This document shows positions 22,721 to 30,979 of a stretch of 41,039 bases of DNA, one piece after another. Made by a program: the position numbers and the translations under genes. The notes below the pieces were generated by a model. It worked only from the letters and a program-made list of their open reading frames with translations, was not told the origin of the DNA and did no database searches. How positions within the stretch are numbered: the stretch's first letter is position 1; each line of letters opens with the position of its first letter. The stretch spans positions 1-41,039 of the forward strand of contig JAUNTQ010000014.1 of assembly GCA_030538605.1 (NCBI GenBank), in the 5' to 3' direction. The DNA is from Pseudomonadota bacterium. GTDB taxonomy: Bacteria > Pseudomonadota > Gammaproteobacteria > Burkholderiales > Burkholderiaceae_C.

Positions 22721-23467
22721 TCAAGCGCTGGCCAGGGCAAAGGGCCAGTGCCCCGGGTGGGCGCGGCCGCGCGCGGGTGCGCGGGGCATGCGGCCGTCGG
22801 CGCGCAGGGCGGGCACCATGGGCGGCAGCGAGAGCACGCGCTGCACCAGCTGGCGGATGCCGCCTGCGCCGGTTTTGTCGCGCAGCGAGCGCACCTGCGT
22901 GCGCACCGTGGATTCGGCCACGCCGTGGCGCGTGGCGATGTCCTGCACGGCGCAGCCTTCGCACAGCGCGCGCAGCACGGCCTGCTCGGTGGGCGTCAGG
23001 CTGTGTTCGCGGGCGAACATGTCCAGCGTCAGGTTGCCGCTGGCGTGCTGGCGCGCCATGACCAGCAGCACCAGGCCGTCGTCGCTGCCTTCCAGCGCGT
23101 GCGACAGCGGTACCACGGCCACGGGCAGGCTGTGGCTGTCGTGGCTGAAGGTGAGCAGGCGGCGCTTGCCCTGCGCGCCGTCGCCCAGCGCGGCGTGCAG
23201 CTGGCGGGTGAGCGCGTTGTGGGCACCGGACAGGCGGCCGTCGCCGTCGGCCCACAGCAGGCGGGCGCTGCCCAGCTCGTGGCGGGCCAGGTGGTTGGCG
23301 TGGTGAATGCGCCCGTCAACCCCGGCCACGATCAGCCCGTAGTCGATCTCGTCCAGCAGCCGCAGCAGAAAGCCGGGCGAGAGCAGGCCCTCGGCGTGGG
23401 CACCGCCCTCCATGCCAAAGGGCAGGACGGGGTTTTTCGTGAACGGGGTGGCAGCGGCGGTGTGCAT
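22721..23467 (-). CDS. PAS-like LuxR-family transcription regulator
   Basis: 248-residue regulator. The N-terminal part (about 28-150) contains LLDEIDYGLIVAGVDGRIHHANHLAR, a PAS-type opening, so it probably senses a small ligand or redox state. It is not a receiver domain: no phospho-Asp/Lys set is seen. The C-terminal helix-turn-helix (about 158-220) has LTPTEQAVLRALCEG, then STVRTQVRSLRDKTGAGGIRQLVQ, of the NarL/LuxR class. An Arg/Pro/Ala-rich tail of about 25 residues follows. The start at 23467 has a very good AGGAGG site. A dyad GTGTAA-N9-TTACAC lies 38 bp upstream and may be an autoregulatory site. Confidence 0.82.
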   Translation of the reverse strand: MHTAAATPFTKNPVLPFGMEGGAHAEGLLSPGFLLRLLDEIDYGLIVAGVDGRIHHANHLARHELGSARLLWADGDGRLSGAHNALTRQLHAALGDGAQGKRRLLTFSHDSHSLPVAVVPLSHALEGSDDGLVLLVMARQHASGNLTLDMFAREHSLTPTEQAVLRALCEGCAVQDIATRHGVAESTVRTQVRSLRDKTGAGGIRQLVQRVLSLPPMVPALRADGRMPRAPARGRAHPGHWPFALASA

Positions 23468-23504
23468 GGCGTCCTCCTGGGAGCGGCGAAACGTGTGTGA
23501 CTGC

Positions 23505-23525
23505 GTGTAAGTCTATGCATTACAC
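23505..23525 (-). promoter_or_regulatory. Dyad upstream of the LuxR-family gene
   Basis: GTGTAA (23505-23510) and TTACAC (23520-23525) form a perfect 6-bp inverted repeat with a 9-bp spacer, 38-58 bp upstream of the start codon, a common place for an operator overlapping a promoter. The protein that binds is unknown; autoregulation by the adjacent regulator is inference. Confidence 0.45.
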
Positions 23526-23600
23526 CTGTATCAAACAGTGACGAAGTGCCGTGCAGCTTGTGATGTATTCACCTTTTCTGGTACGCCTTGAACAAAAATA

Positions 23601-23688
23601 AAGTGAGCTGCTTGCGTATGTTTTAAAACGATTTCATATGAATTTGATATTGAAATCGTTTTAAAACATACGCAAGCAGCTTCTTTTT
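23601..23688. repeat. Long palindromic repeat, copy R4 (perfect)
   Basis: Arms 23606-23636 and 23651-23681 are complementary over all 31 bp, enclosing a 14-nt loop; a T-run follows at 23682-23689. It is the best-preserved member of the family. It lies immediately after the stop of the metallo-beta-lactamase-fold gene on the minus strand and upstream of the LuxR-family gene, with A-rich and T-rich flanks suited to termination in both directions. Confidence 0.92.
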
Positions 23689-23692
23689 TTAT

Positions 23693-24346
23693 CTATTCCG
23701 CCTGTTCACGCACGAAAGGATTGTGGCGGCGCTCGTGGCCGAAGCTGCTTTCCGGCCCGTGGCCGGGGATGAAGACGGTGTCGTCGCCCAGGGGCCACAG
23801 GCGCTCGCGGATGCTGGCCAGCAGCTGGGCGTGGTTGCCGCCGGGAAAGTCGGTGCGGCCAATGCTGCCTGCAAACAGCACGTCGCCGACGAAGGCGCGG
23901 CGGGCTTCGGGCGAGTGGAACACCACGTGGCCGGGCGTGTGGCCGGGGGTGTGGCGCACGGTGAGCGTGCATTGGCCGATCTGCACGGTGTCGCCGTCGT
24001 GCAGCCAGCGCGTGGGGGCGAAGGCTTCGGCGGGGGCAAAGCCGAACATGCGCGCCTGCTCGGCGAGGGCGTCGATCCAGAACTTGTCGCCCTCGTGCGG
24101 GCCGACGATGGGCAGCTGCCGCGTGCGCGCCAGCTCGCCTGCGCCGCCGGCGTGGTCGATGTGGGCGTGGGTGAGCCATATCTGCTCCAGCGTGACGCCC
24201 TGCGCGTGCGCCGCAGCCTCGATGCGCGGCAGCTCGCCGCCGGGGTCGATCACCGCCGCTTTCATCGTGGCCGGGCACCAGACGAGGGTGCAGTTTTGCT
24301 GGAAGGGGGTGACGGGCAGGGTTTGGTAGGCGAGCATGGGGGGCAT
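23693..24346 (-). CDS. Metallo-beta-lactamase-fold hydrolase (glyoxalase II-like)
   Basis: 217-residue cytoplasmic hydrolase. The motif THAHIDHAGG gives H60, H62, D64 and H65. Further metal ligands are the His in RHTPGHTPGHVVF, the bridging Asp in FVGDVLFAGSIGRTDFPGG and the His in FIPGHGPES. This ordering and the short length fit the GloB-like/YcbL group (thioester or lactone hydrolases) rather than beta-lactamases. It starts at 24346 (or the ATG at 24337), with a weak ribosome site. The upstream in-frame extension to 24988 overlaps ppc in another frame and is rejected. It lies downstream of ppc on the same strand, 128 bp away, with a hairpin repeat between. Confidence 0.88.
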   Translation of the reverse strand: MPPMLAYQTLPVTPFQQNCTLVWCPATMKAAVIDPGGELPRIEAAAHAQGVTLEQIWLTHAHIDHAGGAGELARTRQLPIVGPHEGDKFWIDALAEQARMFGFAPAEAFAPTRWLHDGDTVQIGQCTLTVRHTPGHTPGHVVFHSPEARRAFVGDVLFAGSIGRTDFPGGNHAQLLASIRERLWPLGDDTVFIPGHGPESSFGHERRHNPFVREQAE

Positions 24347-24435
24347 TGTCACCAGAAGAGCTTGGGCGTTGAGGGCCGTAGGTTGGAACCGCGCAGCGAT
24401 TCCGACGAGCTGCGCGCGATGTGGGCGCTGCGGTT

Positions 24436-24460
24436 GGCGGAATCCCTTCGGGGTTCCGCC
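24436..24460. repeat. 25-bp hairpin repeat, copy 3
   Basis: Same core and orientation as 22661-22685. It lies 14 bp past the ppc stop codon (24475) on the minus strand, where it may form the ppc transcript end. Confidence 0.8.
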
Positions 24461-24474
24461 CTGCGGGGCGCTCC

Positions 24475-27303
24475 TCACCCCGTGTTGCGCAGCGCAGTGG
24501 CGATGCCGTTGATGGCGATGTGGATGCCGCGCTGCACGCGCTCGCTTTTCTGGCCCGCGCGCTGGCGGCGGATGAGTTCGACTTGCAGGTGGTGCAGCGG
24601 GTCGATGTAGGGAAAGCGGTGGCGGATGGAGCGGGCCATGGCGGGGTTGCCAGCCAGGCGCTCGGTGTGGCCGGTGATGAGGGCAAGCGCATCGGCGGTG
24701 CGCTGCCATTCGCTTTCGATGGCGCTGAACACGGTGCGCCGCAGCCGTGCATCGGGTACCAGCCGGGCGTAAACGCGTGCCAGGCCCAGGTCGCTTTTGG
24801 CCAGCACCATGTCGATGTTGGACAGCAGGGTGTTGAAGAAGGGCCATTCGCAGTACATTTTTTGTAGCAGTTCGCGCTTGTCTGTCAAGCTCTGCCCGTC
24901 GTCTGCCTGCAAGAAAGCGTGTACCGCGCCGCCCAGCCCGTACCAGCCCGGTAGCGTGACGCGGCACTGCGCCCAGCTGAAAGTCCACGGAATGGCGCGC
25001 AGGTCTTCGATGCGCGTGCTGGCCTTGCGCGAGGCGGGGCGCGAGCCGATGTTGAGCTGCGCGATTTCGCCCAGCGGCGTGGCGGCGGCAAAGTAGTCGG
25101 CAAAGCCGGGGGTGTCCATCACCAGCGCGCGGTAGACCTGCTGGCTGGTCTCGGCCAGCTGCGCGGCGGCGTGCAGAAAGGCGTCGGGCACGCTTTGCCG
25201 GGCGGGCTTGAGGGACGATTCGAGCAGCGCGGCCACCAGCGTCTCCAGGTTGCGGCGGCCAATGCCGGGGTTGGCGTATTTGGCACCGATGACCTCGCCC
25301 TGCTCGGTCAGGCGCATCTGCCCGCGCACGGTGCCGGGCGGCTGGGCCAGGATGGCCTGGTAGCTGGGGCCGCCGCCGCGCCCCACGGTGCCGCCGCGTC
25401 CGTGGAACAGACGCAGGCGCAATGGGGCCAGGTTCTTGCGGCGGTCGGCGCGCTCGCGCTGGTCGAACAGGCGCGCCAGCGCCAGCTCCACCTGGTAGAG
25501 CGCCCAGTTGCTCATCAGGATGCCGCCGTCCTTGTTGCTGTCGGAGTAGCCCAGCATGACCTCTTGCGTGCCGCCACCGGCGCGCACGCGCTCGGCCACG
25601 CCGGGCAGGGCGAGGTAGTCGGCCATGATGGTGTCGGCGCGTTGCAAATCGCCAATGGTCTCGAACAAGGGCACCACGAGCAGGCCCGCGCTGTCTTGGA
25701 GCAGCCCCGCTTCTTTTTGCAGCAGCAGCACTTCCAGCAGGTCGCTCACCTCTTCGGTGTGGCTGATGATGGCGTGGCGCACGGCTTGTGCGCCCAGCGC
25801 CTGGCGCAAGCTGCGCGCGGTGTCGAAGACGGCCAGCTCGCGCTCGGCCAGCGCGCTGTAGGCATGGCGGGGCAGGCGCAGCGGGCGCGGGTCGGCCAGC
25901 TCGGCCAGCAGCAGGCGGCGCCGCTCGGCCTCGGGCAGCGCGGCGTAGTCGGGGCAGACGGCGGCGGCCGCCAGCAGCTCGGCCACCACGGCTTCGTGCT
26001 GGTCAGAGCTTTGGCGCAAATCGACGCTGGCCAGGTGAAAGCCGAACACGTCCACCGCGCGGCGCAGCGCGGCCAGCCGCCCGTCCGCCAGCGCGGCGCT
26101 GCCGTTGGCGCGCAGCGACTGGTCGATCACATCCAGGTCGGCGCGCAAGCTGGCCGCATCGGCATAGGGCGTGGCCGCCGCTGCCGTTGCGGCTTCGTCG
26201 CCCATCAGTTGCCTGCGGGTGGCCGCCAGCTGCGCACGCACGCCAGCCAGCGCGCGGCGGTATGGCTCGTCGTTGCGGTGCGGGTCTTGCTCGGGCGAGG
26301 CGTCGGCCAGCGCCGCCAGCGCGGGCGACACCTGCACCAGCAGGGCCGACAGCGGCAGCTCTGCGCCCAGCGCATGCAGCTGTTCGGCGTAATGCGCCAG
26401 CGCCACATCGGCCTGCCGCGTGAGCGCCTGGCGCAGCGTGTGGGCATCGACGTTGGGGTTGCCGTCGCGGTCGCCGCCCATCCAGTGGCCCATGCGCAAG
26501 AACGATGCCGCGCTCGCGCCGCCCAGGTGCTGCTCCAGCCGCTGATACAGGCGCGGTATCTCGGGCAGAAAGGTGCTGTGGTAATAGCCCAGCGCGTTCT
26601 CGATTTCGTCGCGCACGCTCAGGCGCTCGTCGCGCAGCAGGCGGGTTTGCCACAGGCGCAGCACCTGCGTGTGCAGGGCGCTTTCGTTGGCGGCCAGATC
26701 GGCGCTGTGGCTGGCGGCCAGGGCGCGCTGTTCGTCGGCATTCAGCGCATCGGGCGGCGTGGTGTGCTGGCGCAGGCGGTCGCGCTCGGCCAGCAGCTCG
26801 GCCAGCGCGCGCTCGGTTTGCAGCACGCTTTGGCGCTGCACTTCGGTGGGGTGGGCGGTGAGCACGGGCGACAGCTCGGCGTGCGTCAGCCAGTCGGCCA
26901 CCGCCTTGCGCGACACGCCGCGCTGGCGCAGGCGGGCGAAAGCGCCCTCCAGGCTGCCGGGCTGCACGTGGCCCAGGCGCTCATGCCACATGCGGCGGCG
27001 AATGTGCTGGCGGTCTTCGGCCAGGTTGGCCAGGTGGCTGAAATAGGTGAAGGCGCGCACCACGCTCACCATCTGCTCGGCGCTCAGGCCATGCAGCACG
27101 CGGTGCAGGCGCGCCTCGGCGGCGGCATCGCCCTTGTGGCGGTAGGCCACCGACAGGCGGCGGATGCGCTCGATCAGCTCATACGCCGCCTGCCCCTGCT
27201 GCGTGGCAATGGTTTCGCCCAGCAGGCGGCCCAAGAGGCGGATGTCGTCTTGCAGCCAACTCGTGTCGGTGGAGGCGGTTGGGATATCGGTGGTGGCAGT
27301 CAT
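24475..27303 (-). CDS. ppc: Phosphoenolpyruvate carboxylase
   Basis: Anaplerotic enzyme making oxaloacetate from PEP and bicarbonate. 942 residues from the ATG at 27303 (longer than the 883 of E. coli); the reading to 27528 lacks similarity and runs into iclR. Family landmarks are the catalytic His in [40 protein letters not shown], the Gly/Arg loop [31 protein letters not shown], and the C-terminal H-L-Q-V-E-L-I-R-R and [12 protein letters not shown] that form the active and allosteric site. All key residues look intact. It is transcribed after iclR with a 74-bp gap but probably has its own control. Confidence 0.97.
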   Translation of the reverse strand: MTATTDIPTASTDTSWLQDDIRLLGRLLGETIATQQGQAAYELIERIRRLSVAYRHKGDAAAEARLHRVLHGLSAEQMVSVVRAFTYFSHLANLAEDRQHIRRRMWHERLGHVQPGSLEGAFARLRQRGVSRKAVADWLTHAELSPVLTAHPTEVQRQSVLQTERALAELLAERDRLRQHTTPPDALNADEQRALAASHSADLAANESALHTQVLRLWQTRLLRDERLSVRDEIENALGYYHSTFLPEIPRLYQRLEQHLGGASAASFLRMGHWMGGDRDGNPNVDAHTLRQALTRQADVALAHYAEQLHALGAELPLSALLVQVSPALAALADASPEQDPHRNDEPYRRALAGVRAQLAATRRQLMGDEAATAAAATPYADAASLRADLDVIDQSLRANGSAALADGRLAALRRAVDVFGFHLASVDLRQSSDQHEAVVAELLAAAAVCPDYAALPEAERRRLLLAELADPRPLRLPRHAYSALAERELAVFDTARSLRQALGAQAVRHAIISHTEEVSDLLEVLLLQKEAGLLQDSAGLLVVPLFETIGDLQRADTIMADYLALPGVAERVRAGGGTQEVMLGYSDSNKDGGILMSNWALYQVELALARLFDQRERADRRKNLAPLRLRLFHGRGGTVGRGGGPSYQAILAQPPGTVRGQMRLTEQGEVIGAKYANPGIGRRNLETLVAALLESSLKPARQSVPDAFLHAAAQLAETSQQVYRALVMDTPGFADYFAAATPLGEIAQLNIGSRPASRKASTRIEDLRAIPWTFSWAQCRVTLPGWYGLGGAVHAFLQADDGQSLTDKRELLQKMYCEWPFFNTLLSNIDMVLAKSDLGLARVYARLVPDARLRRTVFSAIESEWQRTADALALITGHTERLAGNPAMARSIRHRFPYIDPLHHLQVELIRRQRAGQKSERVQRGIHIAINGIATALRNTG

Positions 27304-27377
27304 GGGGTGCTCGCCTCGGCGTGTCGGGCACGGTGGCCGGTGCAGGCATTGTGATGCGCATGGTGAGCGCGCAGGCA

Positions 27378-28121
27378 TCACGGATGCCAACGCGATAACA
27401 CCGCAGGTGTGGCTGGCGAACGGCTGCCCGCCAGCGCGTACGACAACTGGTTGGCGGCGCGAATAACGGCTTGGGCGTGCTTTTCGAGCTTTTTCTTCGT
27501 CAGCCGGCTGCTGGGGCCGGAAATGCACATGGAGCCCAGCAAACGCCAGTTCAGACCAAACACCGGTGCCGCCACACTGGAGACATCCGGTTCGCGTTCA
27601 CCCAGTGACAGGTGGTAGCCGCAGCGGCGAATGGCTTCGTAGGGCTCGCCTTGCGCGCCGCTGAAGGCCAGAATGACGCGTCCCGGCGCGCCTAGCTCCA
27701 GCGGCAGCCGCCCGCCGATGCGCACGTGGTGGCGTATCGATTGGGGCCCCTCCACCCGGGCCACGCACGCACGGATCTCGCCTTCGCGGACGTAAAACGA
27801 GGCGCTTTCGCCCGTGGCGTCCACCAGCTCGCGCAACGTGGGATCGACCACGTTGTTCACGTCGAAGCCTGCCTGGTAACGCGCGCCCAGCCAGCCCGCT
27901 GCCGGCCCCAGGCGCCACTGCCCGGCTTCGGTCTGCACCATGTAGTGCGACAGCGCCAAGGTGCGCGCCAGCCGCAGCACCGTCGTCTTGTGCATGCCCG
28001 AGCGGCGGCTCAGCTCGGCCAATGGCAGCGCCGATTCGCCTACCCCGAATGCTTCCATCAAAGAAAGCGCCCGCGTGACGGCGACCACTCCACCGGCGCC
28101 CGGCTCTTCATCGTTTTCCAT
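27378..28121 (-). CDS. IclR-family transcription regulator
   Basis: 247 residues from the ATG at 28121; the reading to 28337 is rejected as low-complexity. The N-terminal winged helix has [41 protein letters not shown]. The C-terminal effector domain has [48 protein letters not shown] and SVAAPVFG. IclR proteins usually control the adjacent catabolic operon and bind its substrate or an intermediate; here the divergent operon at 28354-31879 is the obvious target. The 232-bp gap holds an AT-rich patch (28131-28165) in which operator and promoter probably lie. Effector unknown. Confidence 0.9.
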   Translation of the reverse strand: MENDEEPGAGGVVAVTRALSLMEAFGVGESALPLAELSRRSGMHKTTVLRLARTLALSHYMVQTEAGQWRLGPAAGWLGARYQAGFDVNNVVDPTLRELVDATGESASFYVREGEIRACVARVEGPQSIRHHVRIGGRLPLELGAPGRVILAFSGAQGEPYEAIRRCGYHLSLGEREPDVSSVAAPVFGLNWRLLGSMCISGPSSRLTKKKLEKHAQAVIRAANQLSYALAGSRSPATPAVLSRWHP

Positions 28122-28353
28122 GATGCACCTTGATTCATTTGTTGAAACGATATTGTATTGAACGAAACACGCATCTAGCATGCCTGCCATGGCGCCGCGC
28201 GAGGACGGTGCTTTACCGCCAGGAGACAACACCCATGAGATTCGAGCCGACTTGCTTGCGTGCGCCGATGGCGGGCGCGCCCTCGCATTGCAAACCGCCG
28301 TCGTGCTGACGCATTGACACCGTGCACCTGCATCCATCTACGAAACCCTGAAC
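28122..28353. promoter_or_regulatory. Divergent iclR / catabolic-operon control region
   Basis: The first ~45 bp beside iclR are AT-rich against a GC-rich background. They include TTGATT (28131-28136) and, after a 17-bp spacer, TTGTAT (28154-28159), a possible plus-strand promoter. Two GAAACG/GAACGA elements about 20 bp apart could be operator half-sites, but I do not see a clear palindrome. The right part contains a short ribosome-site-led reading frame (28235-28309). Confidence 0.4.
28235..28309 (+). CDS. Candidate 24-residue leader peptide
   Basis: ATG at 28235 follows an AGGAGA ribosome site at an ideal 7-bp distance, better than the site of the operon's first annotated gene. It encodes 24 residues (MRFEPTCLRAPM, then AGAPSHCKPPSC) with three Cys and a stop 44 nt before the aldolase start. 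It could be a regulatory upstream ORF, the remnant of a lost gene, or chance. I recognise no homologue. Confidence 0.3.
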   Translation: MRFEPTCLRAPMAGAPSHCKPPSC

Positions 28354-29040
28354 ATGAACCCTTTTCCCGACATCATTCGCGACATCCCGCGCGTGCCCGC
28401 CGACGTGGTTGAAAAAGCCTCGTCCTACCAGGCAGCCATCCTGGCCGACGTGGCCGGGCGGCGCGGCACCCTGGGCGCGCGCGTGGCGCCCGTGCACCAC
28501 GGCATGCGCGTGGCCGGCCCGGCCTTCACCGTGGAGGTGCGCCCCGGCGACAACCTGATGGTGCATGCCGCCATCGCGCTGGCCCGGCCCGGCGACGTGC
28601 TCGTCATCGACGGCAAGGGTGAGCAGAGCGCTGCGCTCATGGGCACGCTCATGCTCAGCGCCTGCAAGAAGCGCGGCCTGGCGGGCGTGGTGGTGGACGG
28701 TGCCATCCGCGACCGGCTGGACTTGCTGGCGCTGGACTTTCCCGTGTTCAGCGCGGGCTTCAACCCCGCCGGACCGACCAAGTGCGTGCCCGGCCGCATC
28801 AACCATCCCATCTGCGCCGCAGGGGCCGTGGTCAACCCCGGCGACCTGGTGGTGGGCGACGCCGATGGCGTGGTGGTGATCGAGCGCGAGAAAGCCCCCG
28901 CCATGCTGGCGCTGGCCGACAAGAAGGTGGCCGACGAGGCCGCTCGGCTGGCGGCCATCTCGCGCGGCGACACCGCCGCCAAATGGCTGACCGCTGCCCT
29001 GCGCGCTGCGGGTGTGCTGAAGGAAGGAGAAAACCTGTGA
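28354..29040 (+). CDS. RraA-family aldolase (HMG/CHA aldolase-like)
   Basis: 228 residues. Proteins of this family include 4-hydroxy-4-methyl-2-oxoglutarate / 4-carboxy-4-hydroxy-2-oxoadipate aldolase and the RNase E inhibitor RraA. The segment GLAGVVVDGAIRDRLDLLAL carries the Arg-Asp pair used for substrate and metal binding in the aldolases, and G-D-N-L-M-V-H-A-A and PGDLVVGDADGVVVIERE are typical family blocks. The catabolic context (dehydrogenase, binding protein, lactonase, IclR) favours an aldolase making pyruvate or oxaloacetate over an RNA-related role. The stop overlaps the next start (GTGA). The ribosome site is weak. Confidence 0.82.
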   Translation: MNPFPDIIRDIPRVPADVVEKASSYQAAILADVAGRRGTLGARVAPVHHGMRVAGPAFTVEVRPGDNLMVHAAIALARPGDVLVIDGKGEQSAALMGTLMLSACKKRGLAGVVVDGAIRDRLDLLALDFPVFSAGFNPAGPTKCVPGRINHPICAAGAVVNPGDLVVGDADGVVVIEREKAPAMLALADKKVADEAARLAAISRGDTAAKWLTAALRAAGVLKEGENL

Positions 29041-29963
29041 GCGCCCGCCCCGCCCTTATCGTGACCGGCGCCGACCTGGCGCCGCAGGCACTCGAACTGC
29101 TGCAAGGTTTCGAGGTGATTTACGCGGGCAAGACGCCGGCCGAACCGGCGCTGATTGCCCTGTGCCGCCAGCACGACCCGGCAGCCATCATCGTGCGCTA
29201 CGGCAAGGTGGGCGCGGCGGTGATGGATGCCGCGCCTTCGCTGCGCGTGATCGCCAAGCACGGCAGCGGCACCGACACCATCGACAAAGAGGCCGCCCAG
29301 GCGCGCGGCATTGCGGTGCGCGCCGCCGTGGGCGCCAACGCGGCGGCGGTGGCCGAGCAGGCACTGGCGCTGCTGCTGGCCTGCGCCAAATCGGTGGTGC
29401 CGCTCAACGCGCGCATGCACGCCGGCCACTGGGACAAGGCCACGCACAAGAGCGTCGAGCTGCGCGGGCGCACCATCGGCCTGGTGGGTCTGGGCGCCAT
29501 CGGCCTGCGCGTCGCACGCATGTGCGACGCGATGGAGATGCAGGTGCTGGGCCACGATCCTTTTGCGCTGAACCTGCCGTCCTGCATCCGTGCGGTGGAT
29601 CTGGACACGCTCTGGCGCGAATCCGATGCCATTTCGCTGCACTGCCCGCTCACGCCCGACAACCACGAAATGGTCAACGCCCGCACGCTGGCGGCCTGCA
29701 AGCGCGGCGTGCTGCTGGTCAACACCGCGCGCGGCGGCCTGATCGACGAAGCCGCCCTGCTGGCCGCCTTGCGCTCGGGGCAAGTCGCCGCCGCCGGACT
29801 GGACAGCTTTGCCGTGGAGCCCATGGCCGCCGATCACCCCTTTCACGGCCAGCCCAATCTCATCCTCAGTCCGCACATCGGCGGCGTCACCGGTGACGCC
29901 TACGTCCACATGGGCGTGGGCGCGGCGCGCAATGTGCTGGATGCGCTGACCGCCACCGTTTGA
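29037..29963 (+). CDS. D-isomer 2-hydroxyacid dehydrogenase (PGDH-like)
   Basis: NAD-dependent 2-hydroxyacid dehydrogenase of 308 residues. GTG start at 29037 with AAGGAAGGAG upstream and a 4-bp overlap with the aldolase gene. The Rossmann motif is GLVGLGAIGLRVARM. The catalytic Arg is in NTARGGLIDEAALL, the Glu is in the GLDSFAVEP stretch and the His is in SPHIGGVTG. The N-terminal VIAKHGSGTDTIDKEAA is characteristic of the phosphoglycerate/hydroxypyruvate reductase group. It lacks the ACT regulatory domains of biosynthetic SerA, so a catabolic role on a sugar-acid intermediate is more likely than serine synthesis. Confidence 0.88.
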   Translation: MSARPALIVTGADLAPQALELLQGFEVIYAGKTPAEPALIALCRQHDPAAIIVRYGKVGAAVMDAAPSLRVIAKHGSGTDTIDKEAAQARGIAVRAAVGANAAAVAEQALALLLACAKSVVPLNARMHAGHWDKATHKSVELRGRTIGLVGLGAIGLRVARMCDAMEMQVLGHDPFALNLPSCIRAVDLDTLWRESDAISLHCPLTPDNHEMVNARTLAACKRGVLLVNTARGGLIDEAALLAALRSGQVAAAGLDSFAVEPMAADHPFHGQPNLILSPHIGGVTGDAYVHMGVGAARNVLDALTATV

Positions 29964-29988
29964 CAACCCGCCTGCAAGGAGACACGCC

Positions 29989-30966
29989 ATGACTTCATCC
30001 CTCACCCGCCGCGCCGCCCTGACACTGGCCGTTGCCGGCGCCTGTGCTTGCGCGCCCGCATGGGCCAGCGGCTACCCATCTAAGCCCGTGCGCATCATCG
30101 TGCCCTATGCGCCCGGTGGTGCCGTGGACGTGGCCACGCGCAAAATGGCGCAAAAGCTCACCGAGCAGACGGGTCGCAGCTTCTACGTCGAAAACCGCGC
30201 CGGCGGCACGGGCACCATCGGCACCTTGCAAGCTGCGCGGGCGCCAGGCGACGGCTACACGCTGCTGGCCAACGACACCACCTACTCGCTGCTGCCGCAC
30301 ATCTTCAAGAAGCTGCCTTTCAACCATGACGGCGATCTGGTGCCCGTGGCCGCCTACGTGTTCGCGCCGATGGGCCTGGCCGTGAACGCCTCGTCGCGCT
30401 TCAAGACACTGGCCGATCTGGTGGCCGAGGGCAAGGCCAAGCCCAACACCGTCACCTACGGCTCGGGCGGCCCCGGCACCACGCCGCACTTTGCCGCCGA
30501 GGCGCTGGGCATCGCATCCGGCGCGCGGCTGATGCACGTGCCGTTCAAGGGCGCGGCCGAGGCGTCGCAGGCCGTGCTCTCCGGCACGGTGGACATGCAG
30601 ATCGCCTCGACCACGGGGCTGATGAGCAGCGTGCGTGGCGGCAAGATGCGCATGCTGGCCGTCAGCGGCGACAAGCGCATTGCCGCGCTGCCGGACGTGC
30701 CCACCTTCCGCGAGGCGGGTGTGCCCTGGGACGGCGTGCTCAACTTCACCGGCCTGTGGGCACCACGCGGCACGCCACCCGCCGTACTGGAGCGCCTGCA
30801 AAAGGAAATCGCCACCGCCATGACCAGTGCCGACATGAAGGCGTTTGCCGAAGGCATGGGGGCCGAGTCAAGGCAGATCGGCAGCGAAGCCTTTGCCAGA
30901 CTGCTCAAGGACAGCACCGGCGCCTGGGGCAAAGTGGCGGCCCACACCGCATTCGAGCGCCAGTAA
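29989..30966 (+). CDS. Bug/TctC-family tripartite-tricarboxylate substrate-binding protein
   Basis: 325-residue periplasmic binding protein. The N-terminus (SLTRRAALTLAVAGACACAPAWA) has a twin-Arg-like start. The mature protein begins YPSKPVRIIVPYAPGGAVDV, the family's classic first strand and loop, then KLTEQTGRSFYVENRAGGTGTIG and YGSGGPGTTPHFAAE, a ligand-contacting loop. Bug proteins bind carboxylates such as citrate, glutamate or aromatic acids; most genomes carry many without nearby TctA/TctB, as here. The ligand is probably the operon's substrate, an organic or sugar acid, by inference. Confidence 0.92.
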   Translation: MTSSLTRRAALTLAVAGACACAPAWASGYPSKPVRIIVPYAPGGAVDVATRKMAQKLTEQTGRSFYVENRAGGTGTIGTLQAARAPGDGYTLLANDTTYSLLPHIFKKLPFNHDGDLVPVAAYVFAPMGLAVNASSRFKTLADLVAEGKAKPNTVTYGSGGPGTTPHFAAEALGIASGARLMHVPFKGAAEASQAVLSGTVDMQIASTTGLMSSVRGGKMRMLAVSGDKRIAALPDVPTFREAGVPWDGVLNFTGLWAPRGTPPAVLERLQKEIATAMTSADMKAFAEGMGAESRQIGSEAFARLLKDSTGAWGKVAAHTAFERQ

Positions 30967-30979
30967 GAAGGAGTGCGCC

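Noticed and set aside
23559-23573. TGTGA-N5-TCACC as a possible Crp site near the LuxR and hydrolase genes
   Set aside because: Spacer is 5 rather than the 6 of CRP sites, and the last base differs; one match in 41 kb is not persuasive.
25171-27354. 727-codon plus-strand frame over ppc
   Set aside because: Antisense shadow of a fully conserved PEP carboxylase.
29037-29963. Biosynthetic serA (phosphoglycerate dehydrogenase)
   Set aside because: No C-terminal regulatory domain and the gene is embedded in an IclR-type catabolic operon.
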